This document shows positions 29,449 to 37,479 of a stretch of DNA of 64,000 nt, in pieces; positions within the stretch are counted from its first letter, which is position 1, and each line of letters opens with the position of its first letter. The stretch covers positions 4,246,001 through 4,310,000 of the forward strand of contig NZ_CP149571.1 of NCBI RefSeq assembly GCF_037890695.1, given 5' to 3'. Both the position numbers and the translations under genes were made by a program. The notes under the pieces were generated by a model. It saw only the letters and a list, made by a program, of their open reading frames with translations, had not been told where the DNA came from and did no database searches. The DNA comes from Aeromonas jandaei (GTDB lineage Bacteria; Pseudomonadota; Gammaproteobacteria; Enterobacterales; Aeromonadaceae).

Positions 29449-30176
29449 GATGATTGAAATTGAAATCCTGCGCTATCGTCCGGAGCAGGATAACGAGCCC
29501 TGGATGCAGACCTTCCAGGTGCCCTACCAGAGAGAGATGTCTCTGCTGGATGCGCTGCAATACATCAAGGATCACCTGGACTCTACCCTGAGCTTCCGCT
29601 GGTCGCTGCCGGATGGCGATCTGCGGCTCCTGCGGCATGATGGTCAACGGTGTTCCCAAGCTGGGCTGCAAGGCATTCCTGCGCGACTATCTGCCGGGCA
29701 AAATGACCATCGAGCCGCTCAACAACTTCCCGATCGAGCGTGACCTGGTGGTCGACATGTCCGATTTCATCGAGAAGCTGGAAAGCATCAAGCCCTACAT
29801 CATCCCGAGCGAGCCGCGCAACCTGTGCGATGGCGAATACATCCAGACTCCGGCAGAGATGGCGAAGTACAAGCAGTTCTCCCAGTGCATCAACTGTGGT
29901 CTCTGCTACGCGGCCTGCCCGCAGTACGGCATCAACAAGAAGTTCACCGGTCCGGCGGCACTGGCTCTGGCCTATCGCTACAACGTCGACAACCGTGATG
30001 CCGGCGCCAAAGAGCGTATGCGCATCATCAGCCAGGACGAAGGCGTCTGGGGCTGTACCTTCGTGGGCTACTGCTCCGAAGTGTGCCCGAAGGGCGTCGA
30101 TCCGGCAGCGGCCATCCAGCTTGGCAAGGTAGAGAGTGCCAAGGACTACATGATCGCCATGTTCAAGCCAGATTGA
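29441..30176 (+). pseudogene. frdB: Fumarate reductase iron-sulfur subunit, frameshifted as read
   Basis: FrdB carries the [2Fe-2S], [4Fe-4S] and [3Fe-4S] clusters that pass electrons from quinol to FrdA. The first 55 or so codons (MAEMIEIEILRYRPEQ to LSFRWS) are in one frame. The rest ([15 protein letters not shown] through [15 protein letters not shown] and [11 protein letters not shown]) is one frame over. One extra base at about 29604-29606 (TGGTCGCTGCC where TGG TCx TGC CGG is expected) splits them, exactly before the first [2Fe-2S] cysteine. Everything after is well conserved to the normal C-terminus. With intact frdA, frdC and frdD around it, a sequencing error is at least as likely as real loss. 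Confidence 0.85.
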
Positions 30177-30192
30177 GAGCAGGATTGAGACC

Positions 30193-30591
30193 ATGAACAA
30201 CACTGAAAGCAAACGTAAACCTTACGTCCGCGAAATGAAGAAAGACTGGTGGCTGAAGAACGCCTTCTACACCGGTTACATGATCCGCGAAGGCACCAGT
30301 ATCTTCGTCTCCATCTACGCTGTTGTGCTGATGTGGGGTCTGATGCGTCTGGTACAGGGTCAGGAAGCGTTCAACGGCTGGCTGGAATCCCTGCAAAGCC
30401 CGATCGCCATCCTGTTCCACGTGATTGCGCTGGCAGCCTGCCTGTTCCACGCCAAGACCTGGTTCGCACTGGCGCCGAAAGCCATGCGTATCTTCCGTGG
30501 TGAAGACCTGGTGCCGGAGAAACCGATCGTCATCGCCCAGTATGTGGCGCTGGCTGTGGTATCCCTGCTTGTCCTGATCATCGTGGCCTGA
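30193..30591 (+). CDS. frdC: Fumarate reductase membrane anchor subunit C
   Basis: FrdC is one of two membrane anchors that bind FrdAB to the inner membrane and form the quinol site. The 132-aa protein has a conserved N-terminus (KRKPYVREMKKDWWLKNAFY) and three hydrophobic helices, with RIFRGEDLVP between the second and third. It follows frdB by 16 bp and precedes frdD by 10 bp. Confidence 0.95.
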   Translation: MNNTESKRKPYVREMKKDWWLKNAFYTGYMIREGTSIFVSIYAVVLMWGLMRLVQGQEAFNGWLESLQSPIAILFHVIALAACLFHAKTWFALAPKAMRIFRGEDLVPEKPIVIAQYVALAVVSLLVLIIVA

Positions 30592-30601
30592 GGAGAAAAC
30601 A

Positions 30602-30958
30602 ATGAGACGTTCTGACGAGCCAATTTACTGGGGTCTGTTTGGTGCAGGTGGCATGGTCGTTGCCATGCTGCTGCCGGTCATTGTCCTCATCACCGGTCTG
30701 CTGGTACCCATGGGTATCATGGACGTAGAGACCATGAGCTACGAGCGCGTGCTCGAATTCGCCAGCTCCTGGTGGGGTGCCTGCATCCTGCTGGTGATCA
30801 TCGCCCTGCCGATCTGGCACGGCATGCACCGTATCTACCACGGTCTGCATGATCTGGGGATCCACACCACCAAGCTGCACCACTATGTGTTCTATGGCTT
30901 TGCCTTCCTGGTATCCGCCATTACCGTTGGTCTGCTGATGGTGCTGGTCCTCCAGTAA
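30602..30958 (+). CDS. frdD: Fumarate reductase membrane anchor subunit D
   Basis: FrdD is the second membrane anchor. The 118-aa protein starts RRSDEPIYWGLFGAGGM and has three helices, with the conserved HGMHRIYHGLHDLG loop before the third. GAGGAG precedes the start. A terminator directly follows, closing the frdABCD operon. Confidence 0.95.
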   Translation: MRRSDEPIYWGLFGAGGMVVAMLLPVIVLITGLLVPMGIMDVETMSYERVLEFASSWWGACILLVIIALPIWHGMHRIYHGLHDLGIHTTKLHHYVFYGFAFLVSAITVGLLMVLVLQ

Positions 30959-30980
30959 TCACCGCGCAACTGATTGAACA

Positions 30981-31007
30981 AACCGGGCCAAGTGCTCGGT
31001 TTTTTTA
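30981..31007 (+). terminator. Terminator of frdABCD
   Basis: AACCGGGC pairs imperfectly with GCTCGGTT across a short loop and is followed by a run of T residues. Confidence 0.75.
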
Positions 31008-31136
31008 TTGCCGCGTCTCCACGCATTCTTGCCGCTGACTTTTTCAACAAATTAAACAAAAACCGGATCTTCTTCTTTTCAGGGGACGATCATCCTCACA
31101 TATCACTAACATCACCCCGCATATCAGCAAGGCTTC

Positions 31137-31150
31137 TTGACCCCCATCAA
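31137..31150 (+). promoter_or_regulatory. FNR-like box upstream of the yjiHG-peptidase operon
   Basis: TTGAC-CCCC-ATCAA matches the FNR consensus at 9 of 10 half-site positions. A -10-like CATAAT at 31172-31177 would set the start site near 31184, placing the box at about -40.5, the same geometry as at frdA in this window. Confidence 0.6.
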
Positions 31151-31154
31151 ATAA

Positions 31155-31170
31155 TTGATAGCCGTATCAA
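31155..31170. promoter_or_regulatory. 16-bp palindrome overlapping the predicted promoter
   Basis: TTGATA-GCCG-TATCAA is a perfect inverted repeat between the FNR-like box and the -10-like element. The position is right for a repressor operator. It is too widely spaced to be a second FNR box. Confidence 0.5.
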
Positions 31171-31213
31171 CCATAATTAATCCGATTAAATAATTATTCA
31201 TGTGGAGCTATCT

Positions 31214-31945
31214 ATGAGCGATAAAAACCGTCCGGTGACGATCGGCTGTTATCTGGCACTGGCCTTTGCTGTTGTCTTCTTCTCCGGGCTACTGCAGTCC
31301 AACCAGTGGTACGGGGTATTTGACTTCACCACGCTGAACGGTTCGTTCGGCACCATGGTGCAGAGCGTCAGCGAGAACGGGGATGGCATCAAAACAGCCA
31401 TGACCGACATGCGTGGCAAGGGAGGCAACGGCGCTCGTGATGGCTTCCTGTTCGCCCTGACCCTGATCCCCACCGTGATGTTTGCCCTCGGCATGATCAA
31501 TGTGCTGGAGCACTACGGCGCACTGGATGCCGCCCGCAAGCTGCTGACTCCGCTGCTACGCCCGCTGATGGGGATCCCGGGCAACACCGGTCTCGCCCTT
31601 ATCGCCTCACTGCAGAGTACCGATGCGGGTGCCGCCATGACTCGCCAGCTCAAAGATGAAGGGCTCATCACCAAGCGCGAGACCGACGTGTTCACCATGT
31701 TCCAGTTCTCCGCTGGCGCCACCATAGTCAACTTCTTCTCCTCTGGTGCCGTGCTCTTCACCCTGACCCTGGCTGACGGCACCCAGGCAGTCAGCTCCTC
31801 CATCGGGCTGGCAGTCGCCGTAATGTTCGTCTTCAAGTTCATTGGAGCCAACCTGTTCCGGGTCTATCTCAACCTCACCGAAGGCAAGAGTGCCGACAAC
31901 AGCAAACGCGATCAGACCCTTACCACCCAGGAGCAAGCCAAATGA
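31214..31945 (+). CDS. yjiH: YjiH-like nucleoside-recognition (Gate) membrane protein
   Basis: The 243-aa protein has several transmembrane helices and the glycine-rich Gate-domain segment PLMGIPGNTGLALIASLQSTDAG seen in YjiH-type proteins. It and the next gene form a two-part membrane system of unproven substrate. E. coli keeps yjiH-yjiG beside iadA, an isoaspartyl dipeptidase, and here they sit beside an M20 peptidase. The combination suggests peptide or amino-acid transport or signalling rather than nucleosides. The start is ATG at 31214, with TGGAG upstream. It overlaps yjiG by 4 bp. Confidence 0.82.
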   Translation: MSDKNRPVTIGCYLALAFAVVFFSGLLQSNQWYGVFDFTTLNGSFGTMVQSVSENGDGIKTAMTDMRGKGGNGARDGFLFALTLIPTVMFALGMINVLEHYGALDAARKLLTPLLRPLMGIPGNTGLALIASLQSTDAGAAMTRQLKDEGLITKRETDVFTMFQFSAGATIVNFFSSGAVLFTLTLADGTQAVSSSIGLAVAVMFVFKFIGANLFRVYLNLTEGKSADNSKRDQTLTTQEQAK

Positions 31946-32409
31946 GCCAGGCCAACGTCAAGAAACCCATCGTCACCGATATCTTCGTCGAAGGGGCCAA
32001 GAAGGGATGGGTCATCGCCACCACCTCCACCGTTCCCAACGTGCTGATGGCCTTCGTCATCATCAAGGCGCTGCAGATCACCGGCGCGCTGGACGCCATG
32101 GGCGCCATCTTCTCCCCCGTCATGGCCATCTTCGGCCTGCCCGGTGAAGCGGCAGCCGTGCTGATCGGCGCCTGGATGTCGATGGGTGGTGCAGTCGGTG
32201 TGGTCATCACCCTGTTCGATCAGGGGATCCTCAACGGCACTCACATCGCCATTCTGGCGCCAGCCATCTACCTGATGGGTTCACAGGTGCAGTACATGGG
32301 CCGTATCCTCGGCTGCATCGGCACCGAAGGGCGCTATATCCCGGTCATGATCGCCATCTCGGTACTCAACGCCTTTGGCGCCATGCTGGTAATGAACATC
32401 ATCCTCTGA
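31942..32409 (+). CDS. yjiG: YjiG-like membrane protein
   Basis: This 155-aa partner of YjiH closely resembles E. coli YjiG, sharing the patterns IATT-x-PNV-x-MAFVII-x-AL, GLPGEAA and MSMGGAVGV. It has about four transmembrane helices. The 4-bp overlap with yjiH (ATGA) implies coupled translation and complex formation. The function is unproven; it is probably one half of a bipartite transporter. Confidence 0.85.
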   Translation: MSQANVKKPIVTDIFVEGAKKGWVIATTSTVPNVLMAFVIIKALQITGALDAMGAIFSPVMAIFGLPGEAAAVLIGAWMSMGGAVGVVITLFDQGILNGTHIAILAPAIYLMGSQVQYMGRILGCIGTEGRYIPVMIAISVLNAFGAMLVMNIIL

Positions 32410-32435
32410 CCCCGGATCTGATAGCGGAGCAAACA

Positions 32436-33560
32436 ATGACTTTTTCTTTGGATCAATATCTGGCCGAGCTGGCCCCCCTGATCAATCTGGATTGCGGCTC
32501 TCTGCACCAGCCGGGCATTGCGGCAGTGGCCGACCTGATGGCCGCCAAATTCGAGGCGATGGGCGGCTGGCAGATCAAGCGGGTCGATTGCGGCATCGCC
32601 GGGGTCGGGCTGGAGATCCGCAACCAGCCGCAGGCCGAGCGGATCGACATCATGCTGATCGGTCATATGGATACCGTCTTCCCGGTCGGCACCGCCGCCG
32701 CCCGCCCGATGAGTCTCGATGGCGAGCGCGCCTACGGCCCCGGCGTCTCCGATATGAAATCCGGCCTGCTCAACATCGTCTATGCCCTGCGTGCACTGCC
32801 CCGCGAGGTGCGCGATCGCCTGAGCATCTGCGTCTGCATGAACCCGGATGAGGAGATCGGCTCCCTCCACTCCAGCGACTGGCTGGCTGCAGTGGCCAAA
32901 CAGGCGAAGCAGGTGCTGGTGGCCGAAGCGGCCCGTGCCGATGGCACGCTGGTCAAGGCTCGCAAGGGAATGGCACGCTATCGCATCGACTTCACCGGCA
33001 AGGCGGCTCACGCCGGCAACGAGCCGCAGAAGGGGCGCAGCGCCATCACCGAGCTGGGTCACTGGATCCTCGCCATCAATGCCCTGACCAACTTCGAGAG
33101 CGGCACCACTCTCAACATCGGTATCGTCGAGGGGGGCAACGGTGCCAACATAGTGCCGGCCCACGCCAGCGCGGTGGTGGATGTCCGTTTCTGGGACAAT
33201 CAGGAGTACAGCCAGGTCAACGATCATCTGTTGACCCTGGTCGAGCGGCCTCATCTGGAAGGGGTCACCATCAAGCTGACCCGCGAGGCGCATAAACCGG
33301 CAATGGTACCGTCAGAGGGCACTCAGGCACTGATGCAGCTGGTGGAGGAGTGCGGCGCCGAACTGGGGCTGCCCATTCGCTGGCAAGAGGTAGGGGGCGG
33401 CTCCGATGCCAACCTCACTGCCGCCCTCGGCATTCCGACGCTGGATGGTCTGGGCCCTATCGGTGCTGGTTTCCACAGTGACGAGGAGTATCTCGATCTG
33501 GCCAGCATTGGCCCACGCATCGAACTGCTGGTGAAGGTACTGACCCGCATCGCGGCCTGA
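32436..33560 (+). CDS. M20-family metallopeptidase (carboxypeptidase G2-like)
   Basis: This cytoplasmic di-zinc peptidase (374 aa) contains the M20 signatures: HMDTVFP and GPGVSDMKSG with the first metal ligands and catalytic aspartate, NPDEEIGS with the catalytic glutamate pair, and the late histidine in GAGFHSDEEY. A lid/dimerisation domain sits in the middle (KAAHAGNEPQKGRSA). The family cleaves C-terminal amino acids from short peptides or acyl-amino acids. It is third in the yjiH-yjiG operon, so it probably breaks down what that system imports. The shared FNR-like box suggests use under low oxygen. Confidence 0.88.
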   Translation: MTFSLDQYLAELAPLINLDCGSLHQPGIAAVADLMAAKFEAMGGWQIKRVDCGIAGVGLEIRNQPQAERIDIMLIGHMDTVFPVGTAAARPMSLDGERAYGPGVSDMKSGLLNIVYALRALPREVRDRLSICVCMNPDEEIGSLHSSDWLAAVAKQAKQVLVAEAARADGTLVKARKGMARYRIDFTGKAAHAGNEPQKGRSAITELGHWILAINALTNFESGTTLNIGIVEGGNGANIVPAHASAVVDVRFWDNQEYSQVNDHLLTLVERPHLEGVTIKLTREAHKPAMVPSEGTQALMQLVEECGAELGLPIRWQEVGGGSDANLTAALGIPTLDGLGPIGAGFHSDEEYLDLASIGPRIELLVKVLTRIAA

Positions 33561-33579
33561 TGTGTTTCCCCATAAAACG

Positions 33580-33616
33580 AAAGAGCCAGCCGGTTTGCAC
33601 CGGCTGGCTCTTTTTT
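33580..33616. terminator. Strong bidirectional terminator
   Basis: AAAGAGCCAGCCGG pairs perfectly with CCGGCTGGCTCTTT around a 6-nt loop, with a T run on the plus strand and an A run on the other side. It lies between the convergent peptidase and solute-binding genes. Confidence 0.92.
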
Positions 33617-33652
33617 CATCTGATAAATCTGAGTGATTAGCCTTCTTGGCAC

Positions 33653-34444
33653 TTACTCCATCGGCGGCAGGAAGCGGCGCATCACCTCCTCCGCATGACC
33701 CTGCTCCTGAAATGCCACCAACGTCTGATTCAGGCGGGTAACCAGCTCGTAGGCACGAGGCGATCCCTTGCTGACCAGCAGATAGAATCCCTTGCGACTT
33801 GGCAGGGCGAGATTGAGCAGACCGGGTTCGCTCTGGTAGATGCCCAGGGTTAACCCGCCAACCAGCGGCTCAATCTCGCTTGGCAGGAAGTCACAGCGAT
33901 CCCGCCCCATCATGTCGAGCGCCTGTTGCAGCTGCTTGACCCGGCGTGGATCCTGCGAGAGCCCATAGGGGGCATAGTTATAGCCAATCACGCCGCATAC
34001 CCGTGAGCTGTTGACCGTCTGCAGATCGGGCGCTTCAGGATAGCGGCGCTTGAGATAGAAGAAACCGAGATGGGTGTAGTAGAGCGGCACGCTGTAGAAG
34101 GCGAACTCGGCACGCTCCGGCTTGTAACTGGCATCCCAGGTCAGCTCGCACAGGCCATTCTGGTGATAATCCGCCAGCTCCTGTTGCACCCGCGCCCAGG
34201 GCAGATAGCGGATCTGGTAGGACAAGCCATTTTTCTTGATGGCATCGAGCACCAGCGTGGTGGCCGAGCCGGTCAGCCGGCTGGTATCGGGCACCCCATC
34301 CTTGCGCTCCCAGTAAGTAAAGGGGGCCCACTCATTCCCCTCCCCCAGACAGATCTGTACCGGCTTCTCTGCCGCGCTGGCCAAGCTCGCCGGTATCAGC
34401 ATGGCAAGGCCCAGCCCTGCCAGCGGCAATCGGGTTCGTCTCAT
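33653..34444 (-). CDS. Periplasmic solute-binding-like protein (SBP_bac_3 type)
   Basis: The 263-aa protein starts at the ATG giving MRRTRLPLAG, preceded by GGGGAGAG, and has a signal peptide ending near ASLASAA. The mature part resembles the two-lobed family 3 solute-binding fold (EWAPFTYWERKDG, LVLDAIKKNGLSYQIRYLPW). No ABC permease or ATPase genes are adjacent, so it may be an orphan binding protein or a periplasmic sensor component. The ligand is unknown. Confidence 0.75.
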   Translation of the reverse strand: MRRTRLPLAGLGLAMLIPASLASAAEKPVQICLGEGNEWAPFTYWERKDGVPDTSRLTGSATTLVLDAIKKNGLSYQIRYLPWARVQQELADYHQNGLCELTWDASYKPERAEFAFYSVPLYYTHLGFFYLKRRYPEAPDLQTVNSSRVCGVIGYNYAPYGLSQDPRRVKQLQQALDMMGRDRCDFLPSEIEPLVGGLTLGIYQSEPGLLNLALPSRKGFYLLVSKGSPRAYELVTRLNQTLVAFQEQGHAEEVMRRFLPPME

Positions 34445-34493
34445 CCCTCTCTCCCCACTCATGCCATCATCTAGCGACGCGTTACTGTGCAGA

Positions 34494-35741
34494 TTAGTCC
34501 AGTGCCGCTACCTCACCGCCTTGCGCAACACCGGATTGCCACATGGCCAGCAAGGGCGCCGGAATGGCGCCATAGTGCAGCGCCGGCGTCTGGTGCCACT
34601 CGGCCAACTTTTGCAGAGCCTTCGCCAGATCCTGCGCAAGCTGGCGGGTCACTCTCACCCCGGCTTCCAGATAGAGGCTCTTGATTTCGAAGATCCCCTG
34701 CTGGCGATGGGCCTTGGCATCCATCCGGCCCACCAGCTTGCCACGATGCAGCAGCGGCAACACGAAGTAGCCGTACTGACGCTTGGGCGCCGGGGTGTAG
34801 CACTCGATGCGATAGTCGAAGTTGAACAACTCACTGGCTCGCTTGCGATCCCATACCAGCGGGTCGAACGGCGAAAGAGCCGCAGTGTGGGTCGCCTTGA
34901 GGCTACCCGCCTGCGCCCTTGCCAGCTCATCGGCCAACGAGGCGTGCACGAAAGCGCCGTGCTGCCATCCTTCCACCCGTACCGGCAACAACTTCCCCTC
35001 GTCCGCCAGTTGATGGAGCAAGGCGTCATATTTGCCACGCCGCAGCCGGTAGTAATCCGCCACCCAGCCAGTTTTGACCAGCCCCAGCGCCCGGCAGCTG
35101 GCGCGCACCATATCCCGCTGCGCCTGCTCGATGCTCGGCAGATCCCGCTGGTCGCTCCACTCGGGGAGCACCCGCTCGGCCAGGTCATAGACCCGCTGAA
35201 AGTTGCGCCGCTCCCGCACCATCAGCTGACCGGTGGTAAAGAGCACCTCCAAATGGCGCTTCTCCGGCTTCCAGTCCCACCAGCCATTGCCCTTCCCCTC
35301 TTTGCGCTCAAAATCGGCCGCCCGTACCGGGCCATGGTGGCGAATGCGCTCGATAAGCTGGCCAATCTCCTGCTGATGGGTAGCGAGCCAGTTGGCCGAA
35401 AACTTCCAGCCCATGGCGGCAGGGTCGAGCATCCGGTGGCGCAACAGCCGGTAATCCTCGCGGGGCACGAAACAGGCCTCGTGGGCCCAATATTCGAAGA
35501 TCTCGCCCGCGGCCAGCAACTGCTCCAGCCAGCGCGGATCATAGTGGCCGAGGCGGCTAAAGAGCACCAGATAGGGGCTGCGGGCCACCACCGAGATGGT
35601 GTCTATCTGCAGCAGCGCCATGCGGCGGATGGTCGCCAGCAGATCGGCCGGGGCAGCCTTGCCGCGGCGCGGCACCAGCAACCCCTGCGCCGCCAGCTGT
35701 AAATGACGGGCATCCTGTAGCGATAAATGGGGAATAGACAT
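34494..35741 (-). CDS. ycaQ: YcaQ/AlkX-type DNA glycosylase (HTH_42 family)
   Basis: The 415-aa protein belongs to the winged-helix HTH_42 glycosylase family that includes E. coli YcaQ, known for unhooking DNA interstrand crosslinks, and Streptomyces AlkZ. The catalytic QxD motif is at Q45-I-D47 (ALLQIDTISVVARSPYLVL). The start is the ATG giving MSIPHLSLQD because AAGGAG lies 8 nt upstream; 19 more upstream codons are open. It stands alone between a solute-binding gene and the TetR gene. Confidence 0.87.
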   Translation of the reverse strand: MSIPHLSLQDARHLQLAAQGLLVPRRGKAAPADLLATIRRMALLQIDTISVVARSPYLVLFSRLGHYDPRWLEQLLAAGEIFEYWAHEACFVPREDYRLLRHRMLDPAAMGWKFSANWLATHQQEIGQLIERIRHHGPVRAADFERKEGKGNGWWDWKPEKRHLEVLFTTGQLMVRERRNFQRVYDLAERVLPEWSDQRDLPSIEQAQRDMVRASCRALGLVKTGWVADYYRLRRGKYDALLHQLADEGKLLPVRVEGWQHGAFVHASLADELARAQAGSLKATHTAALSPFDPLVWDRKRASELFNFDYRIECYTPAPKRQYGYFVLPLLHRGKLVGRMDAKAHRQQGIFEIKSLYLEAGVRVTRQLAQDLAKALQKLAEWHQTPALHYGAIPAPLLAMWQSGVAQGGEVAALD

Positions 35742-35828
35742 CAAACCACTCCTTGGTAACCGACCTCCAGCATGCCCGAACAACGGCCAAATAAACATGG
35801 GGAAGAGTTGATGGCCCCTACTCCAGCT

Positions 35829-36422
35829 TTATGCCGGGTTGTTTGGCAGTACCAGCCGGTTCACCACCGCCATGATCTCCTGATAGGTGGCTTCTACCGT
35901 CTCGGGGGTTGGCTCCAGAATGAGGTCATCGGCATAGCCGTTGATGAGGGAGGTGATCTGGCGCGCCAGTCGTCCGGTATCAGCGGCCATGAAGTCGCCG
36001 CTGTCGATCCCCTTTTGCAGGATCTGCTCCAGCACCTCGCGCCATGCCTGAATGGTCTTGCGGTAACTCTCGGCAAATACCGGGTCGCGTAGCGACTCGT
36101 TCCATGCATCGAGATAGATGGCCCAGGAGGCATCCTGACTGGTCGGCAGGTTGTCCCGCACGAACAGTGGCAACGCTTCGCGGGCCGGCAGCGGCAACAG
36201 CCACTCCCGCTGCTCGGCTATCTCCTGACTGGTGAAGCGCTCCACGGCGCAGAGACAGAGCTCTTTCCAATCCTTGAAGTAGTGGTAGACGTGGCTGCGC
36301 GCCAGACCGGTGCGCTCGGCCACATCACGGGTAGAAGAGGCGGCCATCCCCTTCTCCCGAAACAGGGCCAGTACGGCCCCGATGATCATCTCTTTGCGCT
36401 GTTCTGCTGATGGGCGTGCCAT
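35829..36422 (-). CDS. TetR-family repressor
   Basis: This 197-aa regulator has the TetR helix-turn-helix at the N-terminus (GMAASSTRDVAERTGLARSHVYHYF, about residues 24-48) and a variable ligand-binding domain. AGGAGG precedes the chosen ATG (MARPSAEQ); 22 upstream codons are open but would run into the operators. It is divergent from the ABC-like membrane protein gene. Two perfect palindromes lie between them, so it very probably represses that operon and itself. The inducer is unknown. Confidence 0.9.
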   Translation of the reverse strand: MARPSAEQRKEMIIGAVLALFREKGMAASSTRDVAERTGLARSHVYHYFKDWKELCLCAVERFTSQEIAEQREWLLPLPAREALPLFVRDNLPTSQDASWAIYLDAWNESLRDPVFAESYRKTIQAWREVLEQILQKGIDSGDFMAADTGRLARQITSLINGYADDLILEPTPETVEATYQEIMAVVNRLVLPNNPA

Positions 36423-36456
36423 CTGACCTCCTGCGATATCAATCGTTCCGCTTGAC

Positions 36457-36474
36457 TTTGAGCGACCGCTCAAA
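36457..36474. promoter_or_regulatory. TetR-type operator 1
   Basis: TTTGAGCG-AC-CGCTCAAA is a perfect 8-bp inverted repeat about a 2-bp centre. It shares the TTTGAGC half-site with the neighbouring operator, centre-to-centre 23 bp. Confidence 0.75.
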
Positions 36475-36476
36475 CA

Positions 36477-36500
36477 AACTTTGAGCACTTGCTCAAAGTT
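36477..36500. promoter_or_regulatory. TetR-type operator 2
   Basis: AACTTTGAGCA-CT-TGCTCAAAGTT is a perfect 11-bp inverted repeat about a 2-bp centre. It lies 29 bp before the start codon of the ABC-like gene, where a bound repressor would block that promoter. Confidence 0.78.
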
Positions 36501-36529
36501 AGCATTTCCGACATCTTAGGAGATAACCC

Positions 36530-37465
36530 ATGACAACACCAACCACTTCGGCAGCCAGTTGCAACGAGCAGGCCACGCCGTTGCCACACTCGGCCGGTCG
36601 TTCGCTGGGTGCGATTGCACGGGCCAATCCCCTCAAGCTGGCGGGCACCTTCTCACTGGTCGCCCTCGAAAACATCCTGCTGGTGGCTTATCCCCTGTTC
36701 GCCGGCTTTGCCATCGACGCCATCGTCAAGGGAGAGTGGTGGCAAGCCTCGAGCTATGCCCTCATCGTGCTGCTGTTCTGGCTCATCGGCGCCCTGCGCC
36801 GGGCGGTCGATACCCGCACCTTTACCCATATCTATGCAGCGCTGGCGGTGCCGGTGATCCTGGCCCAGCGTCAGCAGCAGGAGGGGCAATCCACCATAGT
36901 GGCGCGGGTCACCCTGGCACGGGAGTTTGTCGACTTCTTCGAGAAACATATCCCGATCCTGGCCACCAGCCTGGTCTCCATCATGGGTGCCGCCATCATG
37001 CTGACGGTGATCGAGTTCTGGGTCGGTATCGCCTGTATGGGGGTTCTGCTGCTGTTCGGTCTGTTGCTGCCCGGTTTTTCACGCAAGAACCAGCTGCTGC
37101 ATGAGCGCCTCAACGACCGGCTGGAGCACGAGGTCAAGCTGGTGACGCATGCCGAGCAAATCAGGCTGGCCCGTCACTACCGTACCCTCGCATGGATCCG
37201 TATCCGGGTATCGGATCGGGAGGCGCTCGCCTTTCTGGCGGTCGGCGTCAGCGCGGCCCTGCTCTTTTTGCTCGCCATCACCATGCTGATGGCCCAACCC
37301 CAGGTCTCCGCAGGCCATGTCTATGCTGTGATGACCTACCTCTGGAATTTTGTCAGCAGCCTGGATGAAGGGCCCGGTCTTGCCGACCAGCTCGCCCGGC
37401 TGCGGGATATCGGACGCCGGGTCAATACGGCGCAACCAGCCAGCAACACCGAACAAGCAATCTGA
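36530..37465 (+). CDS. ABC-transporter six-helix membrane domain protein lacking an ATPase domain
   Basis: The 311-aa protein has an ABC-exporter-like membrane domain: about six helices, with loop segments such as AREFVDFFEKHIPILATS, and a cytoplasmic coupling region (HEVKLVTHAEQIRLARHY). It then stops shortly after the sixth helix. There is no Walker A, signature or Walker B motif in it or the next gene, so it cannot be a complete ABC transporter as encoded here. It may recruit an ATPase from elsewhere or be a signal or structural protein. It is first in an operon under the TetR operators, 14 bp before the flavo-oxidoreductase gene. Confidence 0.8.
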   Translation: MTTPTTSAASCNEQATPLPHSAGRSLGAIARANPLKLAGTFSLVALENILLVAYPLFAGFAIDAIVKGEWWQASSYALIVLLFWLIGALRRAVDTRTFTHIYAALAVPVILAQRQQQEGQSTIVARVTLAREFVDFFEKHIPILATSLVSIMGAAIMLTVIEFWVGIACMGVLLLFGLLLPGFSRKNQLLHERLNDRLEHEVKLVTHAEQIRLARHYRTLAWIRIRVSDREALAFLAVGVSAALLFLLAITMLMAQPQVSAGHVYAVMTYLWNFVSSLDEGPGLADQLARLRDIGRRVNTAQPASNTEQAI

Positions 37466-37479
37466 ACCCGGAGCAAACC

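Noticed and set aside
31151..31172. Second FNR box upstream of yjiH
   Set aside because: TTGAT and ATCAA are 6 bp apart instead of 4, so it is reported as a separate palindrome.
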